This document shows, piece by piece, positions 55,085-62,947 of a DNA stretch of 64,000 bases. The notes beneath the pieces were generated by a model, which saw nothing but the letters and a program-made list of their open reading frames with translations, was not told where the DNA came from and searched no databases. Location: assembly GCA_011523655.1 (NCBI GenBank), contig WTGH01000051.1, forward strand, positions 62,001 to 126,000, read 5' to 3'. A program made the position numbers and the translations under genes. The DNA is from Rhodospirillaceae bacterium. Its GTDB lineage: Bacteria > Pseudomonadota > Alphaproteobacteria > Bin65. Position 1 is the stretch's first letter; the number at the start of each line of letters is the position of its first letter.

Positions 55085-56263
55085 ATGAGGAAATTCGTTG
55101 GAGCTTTGGCGGTTTCGGCTCTTGCGGCTGCGGCCTGGGCGGCGCCGGCGGCGGCCACCGAGGTCAGGATCGGCTATTCGATCGCCAAGACCGGCCTGTT
55201 CGCGCCGGCCGCGCCGTCGCAGATCAACGCCTACAACCTTTGGGCGGAGCAGGTGAACGCCCGCGGCGGCCTGGACATCGGCGGCAAGGAAAGGCGCAAG
55301 GTCACGCTGATCCAGTACGACGACCAGTCGAACCCCGGCAACGCGGTGAAGATCTACGAGAAGCTGATCACCCAGGACAAGGTGGACCTGCTGCTCTCGC
55401 CCTGGGGCACGCCGCACCACTTCGCCATCGCGTCGGTGCTCGAACGGCACAAGTTCCCGATGATCGGCAGCACGGCCTCCTCGGTCCAGTTGCGCAACAT
55501 GAAGCCGGGCAACATCTGGTTCACGACCGCGGCGGTGGCCGACAAGCTGGCGACCGCGATGGTCGGGCTGCTCAAATCCGCCGGCGTCAAGTCCGTGGCG
55601 GTCCTGACCAACCAGCTTCCCTTCGGCCAGGAAAACAAGAAATTCCTCATGCCGGCCCTGAAGGCCGCCGGGATAAAGGTTCTCGTCGATGCCGATTATC
55701 CGCCCAACATCAAGGACATGACGGCCATCCTCGTGAAGGTGAAGGCGGCCAATCCGGACGGCGTGATCGGGCTGGCCTATCCGGGCGACTCCATCCTCTA
55801 CATCAACAAGGCGCGCGAAGTCGGCATCGCCGCGAAGTTCCAGTATCTGCTGGTCGGGCCGGCCATCGGCTTCTTCCGCGGCATGTTCAAGGGCGCGGCC
55901 GACGGCATCGTCACCCTCGGCCACTGGTCGCCGCACGGCGACAACGCCCGGTCGAAGGCGTTCTACGCCGCCTACAAGAAGAAATTCAAACAGGAGCCGG
56001 ACTATCTCGATTCGGTCGAGGCCTGGGTCTCGGTCGAAATTCTCGAGCAGGCGGTTGCGAAGGCCGGCCTCGACAAGGACAAGCTGCGCCAGGCGATCTC
56101 GACCGGCACCTTCGACACCATCATCGGCAAGGTCCGGTTCGACGGCGTGCAGAACGCCGTGACGCCGACCGGCTTCCTGCAGATCCAGAAGGGCGAGTTG
56201 CACGTCGTCTGGCCGAAAGACCGCCAGACTGCGCCGCTCGCGCCGAAGACCGGTTGGAAATAA
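55085..56263 (+). CDS. livJ: Branched-chain-type ABC transporter substrate-binding protein
   Basis: 392 residues with a Sec signal (MRKFVGALAVSALAAAAWAA ending PAAATE). The Leu/Ile/Val-binding-protein fold begins VRIGYSIAKTGLFAPAAPSQ and continues with LIQYDDQSNPGNAVKIYEKL, a standard type I periplasmic-binding block. Many members in catabolic clusters bind aromatics or amides rather than amino acids, and the context suggests this. It heads a complete transporter operon, with a stem-loop between it and the first permease gene. The symbol denotes family, not proven ligand. Confidence 0.88.
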   Translation: MRKFVGALAVSALAAAAWAAPAAATEVRIGYSIAKTGLFAPAAPSQINAYNLWAEQVNARGGLDIGGKERRKVTLIQYDDQSNPGNAVKIYEKLITQDKVDLLLSPWGTPHHFAIASVLERHKFPMIGSTASSVQLRNMKPGNIWFTTAAVADKLATAMVGLLKSAGVKSVAVLTNQLPFGQENKKFLMPALKAAGIKVLVDADYPPNIKDMTAILVKVKAANPDGVIGLAYPGDSILYINKAREVGIAAKFQYLLVGPAIGFFRGMFKGAADGIVTLGHWSPHGDNARSKAFYAAYKKKFKQEPDYLDSVEAWVSVEILEQAVAKAGLDKDKLRQAISTGTFDTIIGKVRFDGVQNAVTPTGFLQIQKGELHVVWPKDRQTAPLAPKTGWK

Positions 56264-56292
56264 GGCGGTTTCGCTTCAGACTGCGTTGTGAC

Positions 56293-56320
56293 GGAGCGGC
56301 CTTCGTGCCGCTCCCTCTTT
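56293..56320 (+). terminator. Stem-loop between binding-protein and permease genes
   Basis: GGAGCGGC and GCCGCTCC form a perfect 8-bp stem with loop CTTCGT, followed by CTCTTT. Such an attenuating hairpin commonly lets the binding protein be made in excess over the membrane subunits. Confidence 0.55.
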
Positions 56321-56346
56321 CTGCGAACCGGACCGGATAGCGGAAC

Positions 56347-57234
56347 GTGGAGATTCTCCTGTCGGGGCAGCTCCTGGTGGCGGCCCTGATAATCGGCTCG
56401 ATCTACGGGCTGGTGGCGCTCGGCCTGAACCTGATCTACGGCACCATGCGGCTGCTGAACATCGCCCATGGCGACCTGGTCATGATCGGCGCCTACACCG
56501 GCTACTGGCTGTTTACGCTGGCGGCGGTCTCGCCGGTGCTGGCGATGCTCGCCGCCGGGGCGCTTGCCGGCCTCGCCGGCGCGGCGCTCTATGTCGGCCT
56601 GTTCCGGCGCCAGCTCGCCGGCAGCCAGCCGATCGAGCGGATCGAGGCCAATTCGCTTCTGATCTTCTTCGGCATCTCCATCGTCATCCAGAACCTCACG
56701 GCGCTCGCCTTTACCGCCAGCCCGCGGACCTACCAGGCCCTCGACACCCTGGTCCGCATCGGCGAGGTCAGCATCACCCAGAGCCGCCTCGTCGCCCTGG
56801 CGGTCTGCCTCGGCCTGTCCGCCGCCATCGTCCTGTTCCTGCGCTTCAGCGCCCTCGGCCTGTCGATCCGTGCCCTGATCCAGCACCGCACCGCAAGCCG
56901 GATCGTCGGTATCGATGTCGACCGGGTGCAGGCGTTCGCCTTCGTGCTCGGCTTCGCGCTCGCCGGACTCGCAGGCACCCTGATCGGCGTGACCGAGCAG
57001 ATTTCGCCCTTCATGGGCTTCCCGTTCACCATCGTCGCCTTCGTCGTGATCGTCCTGGGCGGGCTGGGCAATCTGGCCGGCGGCATCGCGGCCGGCATGG
57101 TGCTCGGCCTGATCGAGACCTACGGCGTCGCGCTGACCTCGGCGAACCTGCGTTCGGTGCTGATCTACGGCGTCTTCATCCTGGTCTTGGTGCTGCGGCC
57201 GGAAGGGCTGCTGCAGCGGCGGCGCCTGACATGA
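56347..57234 (+). CDS. livH: Branched-chain-type ABC transporter permease
   Basis: 295 residues from GTG 56347, about eight membrane segments. The LivH pattern LINGLLLGSIYGLVALGLNL-like start (LIIGSIYGLVALGLNLIYG), MRLLNIAHGDLVMIGAYTGY and the C-terminal VIVLGGLGNLAGGIAAGMVL with the ATPase-coupling loop are clear. The stop overlaps the next gene start (ATGA at 57231-57234). Confidence 0.92.
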   Translation: MEILLSGQLLVAALIIGSIYGLVALGLNLIYGTMRLLNIAHGDLVMIGAYTGYWLFTLAAVSPVLAMLAAGALAGLAGAALYVGLFRRQLAGSQPIERIEANSLLIFFGISIVIQNLTALAFTASPRTYQALDTLVRIGEVSITQSRLVALAVCLGLSAAIVLFLRFSALGLSIRALIQHRTASRIVGIDVDRVQAFAFVLGFALAGLAGTLIGVTEQISPFMGFPFTIVAFVVIVLGGLGNLAGGIAAGMVLGLIETYGVALTSANLRSVLIYGVFILVLVLRPEGLLQRRRLT

Positions 57235-58160
57235 GGCTGCTTGCGCCGAGCGAGGCCGTGCCGCTGCTGCTGGTCGCGGCGATCGCCGCGGTTCTGCCGC
57301 TGCTCGGCAGCGACTACTATCTGGGCGTCGGCTTCGCCCTGTTCGGCTGGATCGCCCTGGCGCAGAGTTGGACCATCGTTTCGGGCCTGGCCGGTTACAT
57401 TTCCCTCGGCCATGTCGTGTTCGCCGGCATCGGCGGCTATGTCCTGGTGTTGACCTGGGGCGCGGTGCCGGTCTGGGCCGGCGCCTTGCTCGGCGCGCTG
57501 GCGGCCGGCCTGTTCGCCCTGCTGGTCGGCCTGCCGGTGCTGCGGGTGCGCGGGCCCTATTTCGTGATCCTGACTTTCGGCCTCGCCGAGTTCGCCAAAT
57601 ATGTCGTCATCAATATCGAGAACGCGCTCGGCAGGTTCGGCCGCCTGATCCTCGGCGGGCCGCCCCTGGAGACCCTCTACTGGGCGATGGCGGCGCTTGC
57701 GCTGGCCGGAACCCTGGCGGTGGTCGCGATCCGCCGCCGGCGCCTCGGCGCCGGTCTGGTGGCGATCCGCGAGGACGAACTGGCCGCGGGCACGATCGGC
57801 GTTCCCACGGTGCGCTTCAAGCTGTTCGCCTTCGCGCTCTCGGCCCTGCTGCCGGGCTTCGTCGGCGCCCTGTTCGTGCTGCGCACCGGCTATTTCGAGC
57901 CGGCGCAGGCGTTCGATCCGGTCATCTCCTTCACCATCGTCACCATGGCGATCGTCGGCGGCAGCGCGGATGCGCGCGGGCCGGTCTTCGGCGCCCTGTT
58001 CCTGGTCGCGCTCTCGGAACTGCTGTGGTCGAACTTTCCGCAGGTCTACATGATCGTCCTCGGCACCTTGCTGGTCGGTTTCGTCCTGTTCGCGCCCAAC
58101 GGCGTCGCCGGCCTGTTCGAACGCCGCCGGGCGCCGGACGCTGTAGCGGCGGGCGGCTAG
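57231..58160 (+). CDS. livM: Branched-chain-type ABC transporter permease, second subunit
   Basis: 309 residues, about eight to ten membrane segments. The LivM signatures LVGLPVLRVRGPYFVILTFG and AIREDELAAGTIGVPTVRFK, followed by MAIVGGSADARGPVFGALFL, are all present. It pairs with the LivH-type subunit; the overlap ATGA and the 4-bp gap to the ATPase gene show a tight operon. Confidence 0.92.
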   Translation: MRLLAPSEAVPLLLVAAIAAVLPLLGSDYYLGVGFALFGWIALAQSWTIVSGLAGYISLGHVVFAGIGGYVLVLTWGAVPVWAGALLGALAAGLFALLVGLPVLRVRGPYFVILTFGLAEFAKYVVINIENALGRFGRLILGGPPLETLYWAMAALALAGTLAVVAIRRRRLGAGLVAIREDELAAGTIGVPTVRFKLFAFALSALLPGFVGALFVLRTGYFEPAQAFDPVISFTIVTMAIVGGSADARGPVFGALFLVALSELLWSNFPQVYMIVLGTLLVGFVLFAPNGVAGLFERRRAPDAVAAGG

Positions 58161-58164
58161 CGCC

Positions 58165-58881
58165 ATGCTGAGCGTCGAGCGCATCGGCAAGTCCTTCGGC
58201 GGCGTCCGGGCGTTGCAGGACGTTTCCTTCACGGTGCCGGAACGCAGCATCTTCGGCATCATGGGCGCCAACGGCGCGGGCAAGACCACCCTGTTCGCGA
58301 TCATTGCGGGCAACCTGGCGCCGAGCGGCGGCGCGGTGCGGCTCCGCGATCTGCGGCTCACCGGCCTGCCGCCGCACCGGGTCGCCGCCGCCGGCGTGGC
58401 GCGCACCTTCCAGATCGTCAGGCCGTTCCGCGGCCTGTCGGTGCAGGAGAATGTCGAAACCGCCCTGCGCTTCGGCGCGCGCGATCGTCCCGCCGCCGCG
58501 CCGGCGGACGCCGCCGCCATCCTCGGCCTGACCGGACTCGACGGCGCGGCGGGCCGGCCGGCCGGCGCCCTGACCCTGGCGCAGCAGAAGCGGCTGGAGG
58601 TGGCGCGCGCGCTGGCGACCGGCCCGCAACTTCTGATGCTGGACGAAGTGATGGCCGGGCTCACGCCGGCCGAAGTGCAGGACACGATCGCCATGGTCCG
58701 TCGTATCCTGGACGACATGGGCGTTACCGTGATGATTATCGAGCATGTCATGGGCGCCCTGATGGCGCTGTCGGACCACGTCGTCGTGCTGGACCACGGC
58801 GAACTGATCGCCTCAGGGCCGCCGGCGCAGGTCGCCGACGATCCGGCGGTCCGGTCCGCCTATCTGGGGCGGCGGCATTGA
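58165..58881 (+). CDS. livG: ABC transporter ATP-binding protein (LivG type)
   Basis: 238 residues. Walker A GANGAGKTTLFAII near residue 38, the LivG-type VARTFQIVRPFRGLSVQENV, a signature region LTLAQQKRLEVARALATGPQ (note the absence of a canonical LSGGQ, with LTLAQQK in its place, as common in LivG) and Walker B LLMLDEVMAGLTPAEVQ. The stop overlaps the TTG start of the next gene. Confidence 0.9.
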   Translation: MLSVERIGKSFGGVRALQDVSFTVPERSIFGIMGANGAGKTTLFAIIAGNLAPSGGAVRLRDLRLTGLPPHRVAAAGVARTFQIVRPFRGLSVQENVETALRFGARDRPAAAPADAAAILGLTGLDGAAGRPAGALTLAQQKRLEVARALATGPQLLMLDEVMAGLTPAEVQDTIAMVRRILDDMGVTVMIIEHVMGALMALSDHVVVLDHGELIASGPPAQVADDPAVRSAYLGRRH

Positions 58882-59597
58882 GCGGCGGCGCGCTGCTCGA
58901 AGTCGGGGGCCTGGCAGGCGGCTACGGCCCGCTCCGGGTGCTGCACGGCATCGATTTCGCGGTGCCGGCCGGGCGGATCACCGCGCTGGTCGGCGGCAAC
59001 GGCGCCGGCAAGACGACGACCATGGCCATGCTGGCGGGCCTGCTCGCGCCGTCTGCGGGCTCGATCCGCTACAAGGGCGACGCGGTCGAAGGCTGGAGCG
59101 CGGCGCAGCGGGTCGCCGCCGGCCTCGTCCTGGTGCCCGAAGGCCGGCTGGTCTTTCCCGACATGACGGTGGAGGAGAATCTCCGGCTCGGCGCGATCAA
59201 CCGGCAGGCGCGGCCCCATGCGGCGGAAGAACTGGAAGGGGTCTATGCCCAATTCCCCCGGCTGGCCGAGCGCCGCCGTCAGGCCGCGGGCACGCTCTCG
59301 GGCGGCGAACAGCAGATGCTGGCGCTGGGCCGCGGCCTGATGTCCCGCCCGCGGTTGCTGCTGCTCGACGAGCCGAGTCTGGGGCTGGCGCCGGTGATGG
59401 TCGACCTGATCTTCGACGCCATCGGCGCACTCGCCGGCGGCGGCATGACCATCCTGCTCTCAGAACAGAATGTCGGCCTCTCGCTCGAACTCGCCGAACG
59501 GGCCTATGTGCTCGAAAACGGCGCGGTCGCGCTGTCCGGTTCCGGCCGCGACCTGCTCGGCAACGCCGGGGTCCAGCGGGCCTATCTGGGACTGTGA
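58878..59597 (+). CDS. livF: ABC transporter ATP-binding protein (LivF type)
   Basis: 239 residues from a TTG at 58878, overlapping the previous stop. Walker A GNGAGKTTTMAMLAG near residue 34, GLVLVPEGRLVFPDMTVEEN, signature GTLSGGEQQMLALGRGLMSR and Walker B LLLLDEPSLGLAPVMV, with LLSEQNVGLSLELAERAYVL. This completes a two-permease, two-ATPase transporter. Confidence 0.92.
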   Translation: MSGGALLEVGGLAGGYGPLRVLHGIDFAVPAGRITALVGGNGAGKTTTMAMLAGLLAPSAGSIRYKGDAVEGWSAAQRVAAGLVLVPEGRLVFPDMTVEENLRLGAINRQARPHAAEELEGVYAQFPRLAERRRQAAGTLSGGEQQMLALGRGLMSRPRLLLLDEPSLGLAPVMVDLIFDAIGALAGGGMTILLSEQNVGLSLELAERAYVLENGAVALSGSGRDLLGNAGVQRAYLGL

Positions 59598-59671
59598 ACC
59601 AGCCTGTCCGAAAATGCGGAATGGCCTAGATTGAGTCTGACCGCCCGGCGGACGACAGGCGAGGCGCAACG

Positions 59672-61255
59672 ATGAATCAGGGCTGGATCAAGGCTGTCAG
59701 CGTCGACGAACTGCGCCGGAAGGGCCGCACGGTCTTCCGCCTCGACGGTCGCCAGATCGCGCTCTTCGATACCGCGAAGGGAATCCGGGCCTGCAACAAC
59801 CGCTGCCCGCACGAGGGCTATCCGCTGCGCGAGGGCACGCTCGACGGCAACTGCCTGCTGACCTGCAACTGGCACAACTGGAAGTTCGACCTGGAAACCG
59901 GCGAGAACCAGCGCGAAGGCGATAGGCTGCGCATCTATCCGGTCGAGATCCGGGGTGCGGACGTCTGGATCGAGATCGTCGATCCGCCGGTCGAGGAGCG
60001 GCTGGCGAAGTCTCTCAAGGATCTGAAACAGGGCTTCGACCGCCACGGCTACGACCGGCTCGCCCGGGAGATCGCCCGGATCGGGCGGCTCGGCGTCGAT
60101 CCGGCGGTCGCCGTCGGGGAAGCGATCCGCTGGTCCCACGACCGGCTGGAATTCGGCTGGACCCACGCCTATGCCGGCGCGGCGGACTGGCTTGCGCTCT
60201 ACGACGGCCACGAGGGCGAACCGGAAAACCGGCTCATCTGCCTGCTGGAGGCGGTCGGCCACATGGCCGAGGACACATTGCGCGAGCCGCGCTACCCCTA
60301 TGCTGACGGCGCCGACGACTGGGACGAGGACGCCTTCGTCCGGGCCGTCGAGGACGAGGACGAGGCCCGCGCCATCCGCCTGACCCGCGGCGCGCTGGCG
60401 ACCGGCGACGCCTGGGGTGTCACGGAACGCGGCCTGGCCCGCGCCGCGCTCGCCCACTACGCCGATTTCGGCCATGCCGCGATCTATGTGACCAAGGCCG
60501 GCGTGCTGATCCGCCGGCTGGGCGGGGAGGTTGCGGAGCCGGTCCTGCTGTCGCTGGTGCGCGGGTTGGTGACGGCCTTCCGCGAGGACCTGATCCCCGA
60601 GTTCCGCGGCTATGCCGACGCCCTGGAGAGCTTCGGATCGAAGGCGAACGGGACGGCGCCCGCTGCGGCGGACTATACCGGGCTGACCGCCAACAAGGCG
60701 CTCGCCCTCACTGCCGAACACGGCGCCGCGCCGCCGCTCGAGCTGTTCGGCAGCCTGCTCGGGGCCAACGCGCTCAACATGGTGCGCTTCGACCTCCGGC
60801 ACCTGGGCGATCTGGACAAACCCTATGGCGGCGACTTCGGCTGGCTCGACCTGACCCACGCGCTCACCTTCGCCGATGCCGTGCTTTGCCTCTGCTCGAA
60901 ATATCCGGACCTGTGGCCGGCCGGGCTGTTGCAGATGGCCTGCTTTTCCGGCCGCAACATCGGCCACCAGGACGACAATGTGGACCCGGACGAGTGGACG
61001 GTTGCCGACCCGGACGCCTTCTTCGCCGGAGTCGAGCGGACGCTGTTCGACCACGGCCAGGACCGCTACATCGTCTCCGTCCACCTGCTGAAGACGGCGT
61101 TGTCGGTGCGCAGCCTGCTGGCCTCGGGGGAATGCGGCCGGTCCGGCGAACTGGCGCTCGCGGCGCTCAACCGCCTGCTGCAATCGCCGCTGCGCCGCAA
61201 GATGGTGCGCCGCACGGCCCGCCAGGCCATGCGTTTCGTCGAGATCGATATCTAG
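59672..61255 (+). CDS. Rieske [2Fe-2S] protein fused to a His-containing domain of unknown function
   Basis: 527 residues. Residues 1-105 form a Rieske ferredoxin with CPHEGYPLREG (Cys45, His47) and CNWHNWKFD (Cys65, His68). Residues about 140-510 form a second, alpha-helical domain that I cannot assign. It shares blocks with the Tat-exported protein at 40637-42097: FGWTHAYAG (His165), FGHAAIYVTKAG (His268) plus EVAEPVLLSLVRGL, and LTHALTFADAV (His396) plus LLQMACF. A metal or haem centre served by the Rieske cluster is a reasonable inference. The gene lies 74 bp after the transporter operon on the same strand and may share its regulation. Confidence 0.85.
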   Translation: MNQGWIKAVSVDELRRKGRTVFRLDGRQIALFDTAKGIRACNNRCPHEGYPLREGTLDGNCLLTCNWHNWKFDLETGENQREGDRLRIYPVEIRGADVWIEIVDPPVEERLAKSLKDLKQGFDRHGYDRLAREIARIGRLGVDPAVAVGEAIRWSHDRLEFGWTHAYAGAADWLALYDGHEGEPENRLICLLEAVGHMAEDTLREPRYPYADGADDWDEDAFVRAVEDEDEARAIRLTRGALATGDAWGVTERGLARAALAHYADFGHAAIYVTKAGVLIRRLGGEVAEPVLLSLVRGLVTAFREDLIPEFRGYADALESFGSKANGTAPAAADYTGLTANKALALTAEHGAAPPLELFGSLLGANALNMVRFDLRHLGDLDKPYGGDFGWLDLTHALTFADAVLCLCSKYPDLWPAGLLQMACFSGRNIGHQDDNVDPDEWTVADPDAFFAGVERTLFDHGQDRYIVSVHLLKTALSVRSLLASGECGRSGELALAALNRLLQSPLRRKMVRRTARQAMRFVEIDI

Positions 61256-61278
61256 CCGCCGCGCGTTCGGCGCCGCAT

Positions 61279-62823
61279 TCAGCGGGCCTCTGCTTCCAGC
61301 ATTGCGCGCAGTTCGGTCTTCAGCACCTTGCCGTAGTTGTTCTTCGGCAGGCCGTCGACGAAGCGGTAGTCCTTCGGGCGCTTGAAGCGGGCGATATTGT
61401 CGAGGCACAGCCGGTCGAGCGCCTCGGGCGTCGGGCCGTCGTCTCCGTCCATTGACCCCGGCACGACAAAGGCGACGACCTCCTCGCCCCAGTCCTCGTG
61501 CGGCCGGCCGACCACCGAGGCCTCGCGCACGCCGGGATGCTTCAGCAGCACCTCCTCGATTTCGCGCGGATAGATGTTGGTGCCGCCGGAGATGATCATG
61601 TCCTTCGAGCGGTCCTTGAGGGTCAGGAAGCCGTCGTCGTCGAACGCGCCCATGTCGCCGGTGTGCAGCCAGCCGCCCTTCAGCGTCGCGGCCGTCGCCT
61701 CCGGATTGTTCCAGTAGCCGCGCATGATGACGTCGCCGCGACACACGACCTCGCCGATCTCGCCCGCCGGCAGGGGGTTGTCGTCGGCGTCGACGACCCG
61801 GACCTCGACATCGGTGCGCGCCACGCCGGTCGAACCGAGCCGTTCCCGGTAGCGCGGATGGCCGCTGTCCTCGTGCATCGCCCGGGTCAGGCCGGTGATC
61901 GTCATCGGCGCTTCTCCCTGGCCGTAGATCTGGACGAATTTCGGGCCGAGGATTTCGATGCCGCGCAGCAGGTCCTCGACATACATCGGCCCGCCGCCAT
62001 AGACGATCAGCTTGAGGTTGGACGTATCCGCCTCCGCCAGGCCCGGATGGTTGAGCAGGCGGACCACCATCGTCGGCGCGAAGAAGAAGGTGGCGCCCGG
62101 CCAGCTGTGCAGCAGGTCGAGCATTTCCGCCGGGTCGAAGCCGCCGGACTCGGGAAAGACCTGCGCCGCGCCGCGGGCGACATGGGGGATGCCGTAGCAG
62201 CCCGAGCCGTGGGACGCCGGCGCGCAATGGACGATGCAGTCGCCGGGCGCGATATCGCCGACATCGGCGAAATAGTTCATGGTCTGGCTGACCAGGTTGC
62301 GGTGGCTGAGGATCGCGCCCTTGGGCCGCCCGGTGGTGCCCGAGGTGTAGAACAGCCAGGCCGGATCGTCCGGATCGACTTCGGCCATCGGGGCGGGTTC
62401 CCCGTCCGTCAGCGCGGCCCAGTCCCCGCCGCCGGTCGGGACGATCCGCTCCAGGGTCCCAATCTCCCCGTCCAGCCCGGCGATCGCGGCTTCCTTCTCC
62501 GGGTCGGTGAAGCAGACCCGGGCGCCGCAATTCTCCAGGATGAAGGCGAATTCCTTGCGGTGCAGCTTGGCGTTGACCGGCACGGCGCAGATCCCGGCAT
62601 GCCAGCAGGCGTATTTGACGACCATGTAGTCGGGCACGTTCGCCATGACGATCGCCGCCCTGTCGCCCTTCCGCAGCCCGAGTCGCCCGGCCAACTGCCC
62701 GGCCAGAACGGCGGCCTGCCGGGCGAGCTCGCGGTAGGTCGCAACCCGCGCATGGCCCAGGCCCAGCGCCGTCGCGTCCGGGTTCAGCAGGGCGGTGCGG
62801 TGGAGGAAGGCGGCGAGGTTCAT
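61279..62823 (-). CDS. AMP-forming acyl-CoA synthetase
   Basis: 514 residues from ATG 62823. The adenylate-forming family motifs are intact: AWLFYTSGTTGRPKGAILSH (P-loop), YGQGEAPMTI region, GWLHTGDMGAFDDDGFLTLK and the C-terminal KDMIISGGTNIYPREIEEVL, with the terminal catalytic Lys in PKNNYGKVLKTEL. It activates a carboxylic acid to its CoA ester; the acid may be aromatic or fatty. Convergent with the Rieske gene and divergent from the M20 hydrolase gene. Confidence 0.9.
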   Translation of the reverse strand: MNLAAFLHRTALLNPDATALGLGHARVATYRELARQAAVLAGQLAGRLGLRKGDRAAIVMANVPDYMVVKYACWHAGICAVPVNAKLHRKEFAFILENCGARVCFTDPEKEAAIAGLDGEIGTLERIVPTGGGDWAALTDGEPAPMAEVDPDDPAWLFYTSGTTGRPKGAILSHRNLVSQTMNYFADVGDIAPGDCIVHCAPASHGSGCYGIPHVARGAAQVFPESGGFDPAEMLDLLHSWPGATFFFAPTMVVRLLNHPGLAEADTSNLKLIVYGGGPMYVEDLLRGIEILGPKFVQIYGQGEAPMTITGLTRAMHEDSGHPRYRERLGSTGVARTDVEVRVVDADDNPLPAGEIGEVVCRGDVIMRGYWNNPEATAATLKGGWLHTGDMGAFDDDGFLTLKDRSKDMIISGGTNIYPREIEEVLLKHPGVREASVVGRPHEDWGEEVVAFVVPGSMDGDDGPTPEALDRLCLDNIARFKRPKDYRFVDGLPKNNYGKVLKTELRAMLEAEAR

Positions 62824-62947
62824 GGCGCCCGTTACTATCCGCCCCGCGCGGCGGATGGCAAGACGGGCGCAAGATGCCGGTTGCGGGCGGGCGGGCGCGG
62901 GCGCTATTGCAACGGCGGAGCGCAACGGCATTGCGGGGAATTCGGCC

